Origin: JBBPYC01 sp038200275
Lineage (GTDB): Bacteria; Pseudomonadota; Gammaproteobacteria; Burkholderiales; Burkholderiaceae_C
Length of the DNA stretch: 8,192 bases
Direction of reading: 5' to 3'
Assembly: GCA_038200275.1 (NCBI GenBank)
Contig: JBBPYC010000020.1
Span: 1-8,192, forward strand
Shown: one piece after another, positions 1-6,008 of the stretch
Position numbering within the stretch: position 1 is the stretch's first letter
How the letters are laid out: each line of letters begins with the position of its first letter
Made by a program: the position numbers and the translations under genes
Notes under the pieces: generated by a model
Database searches by the model: none
What the model was told of the DNA's origin: nothing
The model's input: only the letters and a program-made list of their open reading frames with translations

Positions 1-86
1 CACGACCAGCACATCGCGTCGCGACTTGTGCCGGCCTTCCCTAAGCAACCGCCTGCAACCATGATGGGGTCGATGATGGGATAAAA

Positions 87-108
87 CAAAAAAGCGCCCG
101 GAAGGCGC
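87..108 (-). terminator. Rho-independent terminator after tRNA-Ser
   Basis: Read on the minus strand, a GCGCC/GGCGC stem of 5 bp with a 5-nt loop (94-108) is followed at once by six T (positions 93-88). It lies 16 bp past the CCA end of the tRNA-Ser gene, so it probably ends the tRNA transcript and perhaps a longer tilS-lysC-tRNA read-through transcript. Stem and T-run are directly visible; function is inferred from position. Confidence 0.8.
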
Positions 109-124
109 ATCTTTGCTAGCTGTC

Positions 125-217
125 TGGCGGAAACGGAGGGATTCGAACCCTCGATGAGGCTCTACACCCCATACTCCCTTAGCAGGGGAGCACCTTCGGC
201 CACTCGGTCACGTTTCC
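125..217 (-). tRNA. tRNA-Ser (anticodon GCU)
   Basis: On the minus strand the gene starts GGAAACG (217-211) and closes with CGTTTCC (135-129), giving a perfect 7-bp acceptor stem, then discriminator G (128) and a chromosomally encoded CCA (127-125). The anticodon arm is CTCCC-CTGCTAA-GGGAG, so the anticodon is GCU and it reads AGC/AGU serine codons. The T arm GAGGG-TTCGAAT-CCCTC is perfect. A long variable arm separates the anticodon and T arms, as expected for class II tRNA-Ser; total length is 93 nt. It lies 18 bp downstream of the aspartokinase stop on the same strand and is followed by a terminator, so it may be processed from a joint transcript. Confidence 0.97.
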
Positions 218-235
218 AGCTCACACGAAATTATC

Positions 236-1510
236 TCATGCCTGAATCGCAGGCTGATCCAGGTCAAACGCTTTGTGCAATGCGCGCACGGCCAATTCCA
301 TGTACTTCTCGTCAATCACGACGGACGTCTTGATCTCGCTGGTGGAGATCATCTGGATGTTGATGCCCTCTTCCGCCAGCACGCGGAACATCTTGGCCGC
401 GATGCCGACGTGACTTCGCATTCCGATGCCAACAATGCTGACCTTGCAGATTTTCGGGTCGCCTTCGATGCGTTCCGTGCCCAGGCGCCTGGCAACTTTT
501 GCCTTTAGCAGGTCGATCGTGCGCGCGTACTCACTGCGATGCACGGTGAAGCTGAAGTCGGTTTTCCCCTCATGGCTGATGTTCTGGATGATCACATCGA
601 CTTCGATGTTCGCATCGGCCACCACGCCGAGGATTTGATAGGCGATGCCCGGCTCGTCCGGCACGCCCAGCACGGAAATCTTGGCCTCGTCGCGGCTGAA
701 TGCGATGCCCGATACAACTGCGGATTCCATTTTTTCGTCTTCCTCGAAAGTGATCAGCGTACCGGATCTGGACTCTTGCTCAAGTTCGATATCCCATGGT
801 GTGAAACTCGACAGCACACGCAGTGGCACTTTGTATTTGCCGGCAAATTCGACGGAGCGGATTTGCAGCACTTTGGAGCCCAGCGATGCCATCTCAAGCA
901 TCTCCTCGAAGCTCAATGTGGTGAGCCGGCGGGCTTCCGCCACCACGCGCGGATCGGTTGTATAAACGCCGTCCACGTCGGTGTAGATCAGGCACTCTTT
1001 TGCCTTGAGCGCTGCAGCAACGGCAACCGCCGACGTGTCCGAACCGCCGCGCCCGAGGGTCGTGATGTGGCCTTGTGCGTCCACCCCCTGAAAGCCCGTC
1101 ACGATCACGATTCGACCGGCGTCCAGATCGGTTTTGATCCGCTCGCCGTCGATCGATTGGATACGCGCCTTTGTGTACTCATTGCTGGTGCGCACCGGCA
1201 CCTGCCACCCCGCGTAGCTGACCGATTCAACCCCTTCCGCCTTGAGCGCAATCGCAAGCAGCGCAGACGACGCCTGCTCACCCGTGGCAGCCAGCATGTC
1301 GAGTTCGCGGTTCACTTCGCGCGAGGGTTTTTCAGGCGCCAGCTCCTTCGCCAACGCCAGCAGCCGATTCGTTTCACCGCTCATCGCCGACGGAACCACC
1401 ACCATCTGGTGTCCGGCCCGTGCCCATTTCACGACCCGCTTGGCAACGCACTTGATGCGCTCGGTCGAGCCCATCGAAGTGCCGCCGTATTTGTGAACGA
1501 TAAGTGCCAT
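236..1510 (-). CDS. lysC: Aspartokinase (aspartate kinase, LysC/Ask)
   Basis: Cytoplasmic enzyme that phosphorylates L-aspartate with ATP to 4-phospho-L-aspartate, the first step towards lysine, threonine, methionine and diaminopimelate. The 424-residue length is normal for a monofunctional enzyme. The kinase domain (about 1-250) shows KYGGTS at 7-12, TTLGRGGSDTSA at 150-161 and TDVDGVYTTDPR at 177-188, covering nucleotide and aspartate binding. Two ACT regulatory domains follow, about 268-345 (LGVPDEPGIA at 281-290) and 355-420 (GIGMRSHVGIAAKMF at 361-375), so feedback control by lysine and/or threonine is expected. The start places the family N-terminus MALIVHKYGGTS correctly, although no strong Shine-Dalgarno is visible. 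tilS lies 81 bp upstream and tRNA-Ser 18 bp downstream, all on the minus strand. Met261 may be a second internal start (see separate entry). Some groups name this gene ask. Confidence 0.97.
   Translation of the reverse strand: MALIVHKYGGTSMGSTERIKCVAKRVVKWARAGHQMVVVPSAMSGETNRLLALAKELAPEKPSREVNRELDMLAATGEQASSALLAIALKAEGVESVSYAGWQVPVRTSNEYTKARIQSIDGERIKTDLDAGRIVIVTGFQGVDAQGHITTLGRGGSDTSAVAVAAALKAKECLIYTDVDGVYTTDPRVVAEARRLTTLSFEEMLEMASLGSKVLQIRSVEFAGKYKVPLRVLSSFTPWDIELEQESRSGTLITFEEDEKMESAVVSGIAFSRDEAKISVLGVPDEPGIAYQILGVVADANIEVDVIIQNISHEGKTDFSFTVHRSEYARTIDLLKAKVARRLGTERIEGDPKICKVSIVGIGMRSHVGIAAKMFRVLAEEGINIQMISTSEIKTSVVIDEKYMELAVRALHKAFDLDQPAIQA
728..745 (-). promoter_or_regulatory. Possible internal ribosome binding site and start for an aspartokinase beta subunit
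   Basis: On the minus strand GAGGA (745-741) precedes ATG at 730-728 by 10 nt, inside lysC at codon 261 (MESAVVSGIA). In Bacillus subtilis and Corynebacterium glutamicum, lysC-type aspartokinases make a separate beta subunit from an in-frame internal start at the beginning of the ACT domains, and the C. glutamicum beta subunit starts with a similar sequence. The product here would be 164 residues with both ACT domains. The spacing is slightly long and the glutamate-rich coding sequence could yield GAGGA by chance. Confidence 0.3.
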
Positions 1511-1591
1511 GAATTGATCAACGGGGCAGCGCTTTCGAGCTTCTCAGTCCGTGCTGCCGTATCCAGATTTGGGGCGCATGATGACTCGCGT

Positions 1592-2605
1592 TCAAGCCGG
1601 CGCGCTGCTTTTTAAGAGGGGCGAATTGTACCAATGCAGATGCGGACCACGGCGTTCCACGAAGCCAGCGCCGATCTTCAAGCAAATGCGATGGCCACGT
1701 GTTGCGCAGTGGTTGATCTGCGCGGTCAGCTCCGCCAACTGCGCCGTGCTCGGCGTCGTCGCATGGGTCGAGCGCAGCCAGTACCTCAGCAGATTGGAAA
1801 GCCGTGCTGCGGACAGTGCGCGCAGACGTTCGATCGCCGGCGGATCACCGGCGTGCCCAAGATCCTCTGCACCAAGTTCCGCTAGCAGTTGCGCACCTTG
1901 CGCCGCGTGCGCCGCACTGCGCGCAAACGTGGTTCGACATGCGGGAAATGCTGCCTCCAGCGCAGGCAGCAATTGCGCACGAATGCGGTTGCGCGTGAAA
2001 TGCGGGTCGGCGTTGGTCGGGTCTTCGATCCAGCCCACACCACGCGTTACGAGCCAGTTGCGCAGCACCGCGCCGGGCACCTGCAGCAATGGCCGATGGA
2101 AACTCAGTGGGCCGTTGTGCCATTCTGCAGCCATCGCCGCCAAGCCCGGCAACCCGGCGCCGCGCGACAAGGCGAGCAACATCGTCTCGACTTGATCGTC
2201 CGCGTGGTGCGCCAAAGCGATTGACTTGACATCTGCACCCGCTGCGGTGACGAGCCGCGGTTCGCTGAATGCCTTGTACCGCGCGTTTCGAGCCGCTTCT
2301 TCAGGGCTCTGGCCGGGCCGCGGACGTGCCTGCACGTGGCGCATCTCGATCGATACACCGATGTGCAAGCAAAAGCCCACACAATGCGCCGCGAACCCAT
2401 CCGCAGCCTCCTGCAGCCCATGGTGCACATGAACTGCGCTGACTTTGCCAGGCCACTTCTGCGCACAGGCCAGCAACAGCGCGGTGGAATCCGCGCCCCC
2501 ACTGTAGGCCACTGCGAGTGGCAGCAAGGGCATGAAATTCTCGATTGCGCGATCGAGCGAAGCCCCTTGCGAACGTTCGAGGTTGTCCCGAGCGGATGCA
2601 GTCAT
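1592..2605 (-). CDS. tilS: tRNA(Ile)-lysidine synthase TilS, short form
   Basis: Cytoplasmic ATP-dependent enzyme that joins lysine to C34 of the CAU anticodon of tRNA-Ile, switching it from AUG to AUA reading; normally essential. From the ATG at 2605 (337 residues) the PP-loop SGGADS lies at 35-40, HVHHGLQ at 59-65, the family motif LAHHADDQVETMLL at 131-144, RPLL at 171-174 and EDPTNADPHFTRNRIR at 194-209. The region 215-300 fits the helical substrate-binding domain. E. coli TilS has about 430 residues; here the protein stops near 337, so the usual C-terminal TilS_C domain appears missing or very reduced. The frame is open upstream to an ATG at 2689, but those 28 residues do not look family-like and the 2605 start gives a normal distance to the PP-loop. 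No clear Shine-Dalgarno at either start. Probably transcribed with lysC downstream. Confidence 0.93.
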   Translation of the reverse strand: MTASARDNLERSQGASLDRAIENFMPLLPLAVAYSGGADSTALLLACAQKWPGKVSAVHVHHGLQEAADGFAAHCVGFCLHIGVSIEMRHVQARPRPGQSPEEAARNARYKAFSEPRLVTAAGADVKSIALAHHADDQVETMLLALSRGAGLPGLAAMAAEWHNGPLSFHRPLLQVPGAVLRNWLVTRGVGWIEDPTNADPHFTRNRIRAQLLPALEAAFPACRTTFARSAAHAAQGAQLLAELGAEDLGHAGDPPAIERLRALSAARLSNLLRYWLRSTHATTPSTAQLAELTAQINHCATRGHRICLKIGAGFVERRGPHLHWYNSPLLKSSAPA

Positions 2606-2729
2606 GGACGATCGACAAGTCAAAAATGGCCATTGTGCCCACCGAACTTGGTGTGGCTCTGCTGATCCGTCAACACGCCAAGACCGCATGAGTCATTCGA
2701 GGGGCCATGTGCCTTCTCACACTCTTGCG

Positions 2730-2743
2730 TCACAAGCTTGTGA
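2730..2743. promoter_or_regulatory. Perfect 14-bp palindrome, candidate operator
   Basis: TCACAAGCTTGTGA is a perfect inverted repeat with no spacer, located in the roughly 300-bp gap between the divergently oriented tilS and the exported hydrolase-like gene, 125 bp from the tilS start and 160 bp from the other. A gapless dyad of this length in a divergent promoter region suits a dimeric repressor or activator. No transcription factor gene is visible in the window and no clear -10/-35 pair lies around it, so its role is only inferred. Confidence 0.3.
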
Positions 2744-2882
2744 ATGCAGGATGCTTTGCGCTGACTCGATGAGCGTCAAGCCGGATTGATAATCAGGCCA
2801 TGGATGCGGACAAGGGCGTCGCCGCTGCGCCTGCTTCCGCCTTCGCGGTAAGTGCGTGTTTTTTTCCCACCGTTCAGGTGTC

Positions 2883-2896
2883 ATTGGTTGACCAAT
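2883..2896. promoter_or_regulatory. 14-bp dyad next to the hydrolase-like gene start
   Basis: ATTGGT-TG-ACCAAT has two perfect 6-bp arms around a 2-bp centre, ending 7 bp before the ATG at 2904 and followed by a T-rich stretch. It occupies the place where a ribosome binding site would be expected, and no AGGAGG-like sequence is present. The 2-nt loop is too tight for a good RNA hairpin, so a DNA-binding dyad is more likely than an RNA structure. Could be chance. Confidence 0.22.
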
Positions 2897-2903
2897 TTTT
2901 TCC

Positions 2904-4871
2904 ATGCGCAAGTTCTTTTTCTCCTCCTTTTGCCTATCGCTGCTGCCTCTCGTAGTCGCTGCGCAACAGCCACTGCCCAACCAGTCGCAACAACAGCAAC
3001 TCGCACAGCCGCAGCTGCCAGCGGCTTCCTCTGCGGTCGCAACGCGAAAACCACTCGTGCTGGCGACGATGCTCGAGGCCATCACGTTGTGCAACGAGGG
3101 CGCACAGGATCCTAAGCTTGAACTGCTCGTCCATGCACTCGAGTTTTGCAGGGTGCACGGACTCGACGGCGCGACGACGGTGGCGAACTTGCTTGACCAG
3201 CTGGAACCCGGCGGACCGAAAGGCGACGTGCAAGTCGGCTACACCGCGACGCTGCAACTGCTCGGCCTGTACAAACCCACGTCCGATGGCCGAGGCTGGA
3301 AGATCGACGAAGTGGCCGTCGACGAAGTGCTGCGGGTGATTGAAAAAGTGGATCGACCGGTCGTCGTCTATTTCATGGGCGGGCATTTCGATTCGACCGG
3401 CCCGATCACCGGGGAGCTTGCGAAGGACGAAAGCAACTTCATGCATTTCGCCGATGGCTCGGTTCCCGACCTCGGGTATTTCGGCTATCGGATCGCTCCC
3501 TACACGCTGCTGTCTGACCCTGAAATTCCGGTCAACCGCCTGCGTTTTGATGCGCTGCGCTACTTCGCCAAGCGCATTGCCGCATTGCCCGAGACCGCCC
3601 GCAATCGCATCATCGCCTTCACGCTGATGGGCGAAGTGCATCAGCTGTTTCCCGACTTCGAAAACGGCGTGGGTCGTTACGAAGACATCCGCGTGACCGA
3701 CTACAGCGCTCCGTCGATCGCACAGTTTCGCGATTGGCTCAAGAGTGAATACCACTCGATCGCTGCGTTCAACGAAAAAACCGGCTTCTCTTATGCGTCG
3801 TTCGCTGAGGTACCCGCGCCGTCGAAGGACATCCGCCGTGAACGGCTTGAGTCCTTCGCCGAACACTACGACGCGTTTGCCGACGGCACGCTGCCGTTCT
3901 CGGGCTGGCTGTGGGATCCGAAAAAGCAGGTTGCCCGGCTTGAGCTCTACATCGATGCGCAGCGCATCGGTGAAGTGCCGCGCGGGCAGAATCGGCTCGA
4001 CGTGTACCGCGCGCTCGAAGAGGTCGATGATCCGAACATCGGGTTTCGCATCGACTACGACTTCAGCAAACTCGCCCCCGGCCGGCACGTTGCGCAGATC
4101 GTTGCCGAGTCGGTCGATGGCAAGCGCCATCCGCTTGCGCGCAGTGAATTCACCCTGGTTGCGCGCGATCAAGCGGCGCCGCCGCCTGGCGCACTGCGCG
4201 AACTCGCTTCCAAAGCCGACGGCGCAATCGGTGGCGTGCGGTCTCTGCTGGAGCGCGTTCGTCGGCGCGGCTCGGATCTGCTTGACGGCGAACTCACCGG
4301 CGTACGGTCCTGGCTCGACTTACCCAAGGCGCAGCAAGACATCTACTTCAACCCACTTGCGCGCGACTGGAATGCGTTTCGCGCCTGGCAAGTGGAGCGT
4401 TTTCTGGCCACGGTCTACCAGGTCGCGCTTGACGCAGGCCTGCCGGCCGACAAGCTCTATTCGCACCAGATCGTGCCGGACGTCAACTCGACTTGGAACC
4501 CGCAGCTGTTCGCGGTCGGCAAGACAATCGGGCGCACGCTGCCGTGGAAGACCGGACTCAACATGTACGGCGGCGCAACCGACAGCAACTGGATGCGCAG
4601 CTACATGAAGGAGCGCGGCATCACTGATTACGGCGTGCCTGAGTTCAATCCCCAGCAGTGGAAGCGCGACGGAGTGGCTTTACAAGCATTGAAGTCGCAC
4701 TACGACGCGGGCGCGCGATTTGTCAGTCCGTACTATTTTTCCTTGGTACCCGATCGGTTCAAGACCAAGACAATCGCCAACGGCCTGAACAACATGGAAC
4801 TCGGCCCGACGAACACGCGCGACGGCTCGAATCGCTTTTACGATGCCATCGTCGAGTTTGCAAAACGCTGA
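2904..4871 (+). CDS. Secreted glycoside-hydrolase-like protein with an internal Ig-like module
   Basis: Unnamed 655-residue exported protein. A signal peptide is clear: MRK, hydrophobic stretch 4-18, likely cleavage after VAA at 18-20. A Gln/Pro-rich linker (21-45) follows. Residues about 50-325 look like part of a TIM barrel with a GH42-like flavour: strand-like VVVYFMGG at 153-160, IIAFTLMGE at 236-244, then FRDWLKSEYHSIAAFNEKTGFSY at 275-297, a pattern common in beta-galactosidase-like enzymes. Residues about 330-420 resemble a known Ig-like surface module (GWLWD 334-338, GFRIDYD 380-386, LAPGRHVAQI 390-399). A helical segment (425-470) leads back to barrel-like sequence, with YGVPEFNP at 576-583 near the end. 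By clan GH-A logic Glu244 could be the acid/base and Glu580 the nucleophile; this is inference. An in-frame TGA at 2889-2891 rules out an upstream start; no Shine-Dalgarno is evident. The stop overlaps the next gene's ATG, implying a common operon. Substrate unknown; a non-catalytic glycan-binding role is possible. Confidence 0.72.
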   Translation: MRKFFFSSFCLSLLPLVVAAQQPLPNQSQQQQLAQPQLPAASSAVATRKPLVLATMLEAITLCNEGAQDPKLELLVHALEFCRVHGLDGATTVANLLDQLEPGGPKGDVQVGYTATLQLLGLYKPTSDGRGWKIDEVAVDEVLRVIEKVDRPVVVYFMGGHFDSTGPITGELAKDESNFMHFADGSVPDLGYFGYRIAPYTLLSDPEIPVNRLRFDALRYFAKRIAALPETARNRIIAFTLMGEVHQLFPDFENGVGRYEDIRVTDYSAPSIAQFRDWLKSEYHSIAAFNEKTGFSYASFAEVPAPSKDIRRERLESFAEHYDAFADGTLPFSGWLWDPKKQVARLELYIDAQRIGEVPRGQNRLDVYRALEEVDDPNIGFRIDYDFSKLAPGRHVAQIVAESVDGKRHPLARSEFTLVARDQAAPPPGALRELASKADGAIGGVRSLLERVRRRGSDLLDGELTGVRSWLDLPKAQQDIYFNPLARDWNAFRAWQVERFLATVYQVALDAGLPADKLYSHQIVPDVNSTWNPQLFAVGKTIGRTLPWKTGLNMYGGATDSNWMRSYMKERGITDYGVPEFNPQQWKRDGVALQALKSHYDAGARFVSPYYFSLVPDRFKTKTIANGLNNMELGPTNTRDGSNRFYDAIVEFAKR

Positions 4872-4873
4872 TG
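4869..4873 (+). promoter_or_regulatory. TGATG stop/start overlap, translational coupling
   Basis: The TGA stop of the hydrolase-like gene (4869-4871) shares its last base with the ATG of the first acyltransferase (4871-4873). No independent Shine-Dalgarno is visible just upstream, so ribosomes finishing the first gene probably reinitiate on the second. This decides the start of the acyltransferase and ties the two products into one expression unit. Confidence 0.7.
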
Positions 4874-5968
4874 CGAAGATATCCGCTGATTGACGTGATG
4901 CGCGCTTTCGCAGCCCTACTGGTATTGGTCTACCACGTCATCGAAATCGGTCAGTGGACCGCGTTTCCACACGGCGGTTTGCTCGCCGTGTTCCGGATTG
5001 GCTGGGTCGGCGTGGATCTGTTTTTTGTGATCAGCGGATTTGTGATTGGCTTGTCGGCGATGCAGAGCGCGCAGACCGACGCGCATTGGCGCAAGCCGTT
5101 TGCAGAGCGACGCTTGCGCCGCATCGTACCGCTGTATCTGCTGACATGCGTGGTCTGCGTGTTCCTCGTCGATCCATCCGTGTTTCTGCGCGGCCCGGAA
5201 AATGCCGCCATCGAAATCAGTACCCATCTTCTGTTTATCCACAACCTGTTTCCACGCACTTATTACTCGATCAACGGTCCGATCTGGTCGATCGCGCTGG
5301 AAATGCAGTTCTACCTGTTGGTGTTGCTGACGGGTCGCCGGCTGCTCCACACCTCCGTATGGCGGGTGCTGGCCGTTTGGTTTGGTATGGCGCTGATATG
5401 GCGCTATGGGTCGACCCTGGCACTGCCGCCAGGCGAGAGTCTGCCGCTCGAGCAGATGATGAAAGCGATGCAGTTGCCCGGTGTACTGGACGCCTTTGCA
5501 GTTGGCATCGGGTTGGCAAAACTGAGCATGTCAGGTCGGCTTGAGCCGGGCTGGCGTCGTTTTCTATTCTGGTTCGCCCTAGCTGCGCTGTTGCTCTGGA
5601 TTGCTTGGCTGACGATCTGGAGCTACACCTCTTATTGGAACAGTGCGGCCATGATCGTATGCTGGCGCGCGGTGCTCGCAGCGGGTTTTGCTGCGCTGCT
5701 CGCGGCGATGGTGGTTTGTCCAGTTGGGGGGGGATGGCCGACTTGGCCGCTGCGCTACTTGGGCGTCATCAGCTATGGCATCTACTTGTGGCACCAGGCG
5801 GTTATCTGGACCTTGTTTCAAACGACGCCCTGGCGGGACGCCCAGTTGCTGGCGGGCGTGCTCGCCGGCACCATTGCACTGGCGGCGCTGTCCTGGCACG
5901 GTTTCGAAAAACTCTGGCTCAAAGAGCCGTTGAAGAAATTCCCGTTGCAGGCGGCGCGCTCCATTTGA
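4871..5968 (+). CDS. Membrane acyltransferase-3 family protein, copy 1
   Basis: Integral inner-membrane protein of the acyltransferase-3 (OafA/YrhL, PF01757) family, which moves acyl groups, often acetyl, onto cell-surface or exported glycans. From ATG 4871 it has 365 residues. Family marks: His22 in LVYHV of the first helix, FFVISGF at 51-57, ERRLRRIVPLY at 79-89 (the R-rich cytoplasmic motif), NGPIWSIALEMQFY at 135-148, YLWH at 305-308 and GFEKLW at 344-349. About ten hydrophobic segments are spread over the whole length. No SGNH domain is fused, so it is the membrane-only type. The frame is open back to 4658, but those 71 residues overlap the preceding gene in another frame and have no family character; paralogue 2 also begins at the equivalent Met. 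Translationally coupled to the hydrolase-like gene. Codons 286-288 form part of an eight-G run. Acyl donor and acceptor unknown. Confidence 0.92.
   Translation: MRRYPLIDVMRAFAALLVLVYHVIEIGQWTAFPHGGLLAVFRIGWVGVDLFFVISGFVIGLSAMQSAQTDAHWRKPFAERRLRRIVPLYLLTCVVCVFLVDPSVFLRGPENAAIEISTHLLFIHNLFPRTYYSINGPIWSIALEMQFYLLVLLTGRRLLHTSVWRVLAVWFGMALIWRYGSTLALPPGESLPLEQMMKAMQLPGVLDAFAVGIGLAKLSMSGRLEPGWRRFLFWFALAALLLWIAWLTIWSYTSYWNSAAMIVCWRAVLAAGFAALLAAMVVCPVGGGWPTWPLRYLGVISYGIYLWHQAVIWTLFQTTPWRDAQLLAGVLAGTIALAALSWHGFEKLWLKEPLKKFPLQAARSI
5726..5733 (+). repeat. Eight-G homopolymer inside acyltransferase copy 1
   Basis: Codons GGG GGG GGA for Gly286-288 produce a run of eight G. The same Gly-Gly-Gly-Trp in copy 2 is written GGC GGC GGC TGG (about 6864-6875), so the protein motif does not require the homopolymer. 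Gain or loss of one G by replication slippage would shift the frame and remove residues after about 288, including YLWH at 305-308. Confidence 0.6.
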
Positions 5969-6008
5969 GGGCGGAATTCGCAGCGATCATGCCGACGGGA
6001 CAGGACTG

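Noticed and set aside
61..80. Short direct repeat ATGATGGG twice, 12 bp apart
   Set aside because: Only eight bases and two copies; consistent with chance.
539..1615. Plus-strand open frame of 358 codons opposite aspartokinase
   Set aside because: Composition is His/Arg/Cys-rich without any motif, and it mirrors the well-supported lysC on the other strand.
2606..2689. 28-residue N-terminal extension of TilS from ATG 2689
   Set aside because: The residues do not resemble TilS N-termini and the ATG at 2605 gives the usual distance to the PP-loop.
2788..2793. GATAAT as a -10 box for the 2904 gene
   Set aside because: No acceptable -35 hexamer at 16-18 bp spacing.
2836..2865. Possible terminator: CCGC-CTTC-GCGG followed later by a T7 run
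   Set aside because: The stem is only 4 bp and is separated from the T-run by about ten bases; no gene on the plus strand ends upstream.
2717..3094. Minus-strand frame of 125 codons across the divergent intergenic region
   Set aside because: Cys/Ser/Gly-rich low-complexity shadow that overlaps the signal-peptide region of the 2904 gene; no start signal.
2934..4172. Minus-strand open frame of 412 codons opposite the hydrolase-like gene
   Set aside because: No recognisable motif or ribosome binding site; the plus-strand gene has a signal peptide, plausible domains and coupling to the next gene.
3745..4608. Plus-strand frame of 287 codons inside the hydrolase-like gene
   Set aside because: Arg/Ser/Thr-rich shadow typical of a shifted frame in high-G+C DNA.
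4658..4870. N-terminal extension of 71 residues for acyltransferase copy 1
   Set aside because: It overlaps the end of the hydrolase-like gene in another frame, lacks family character, and the TGATG junction plus alignment with copy 2 fix the start at 4871.
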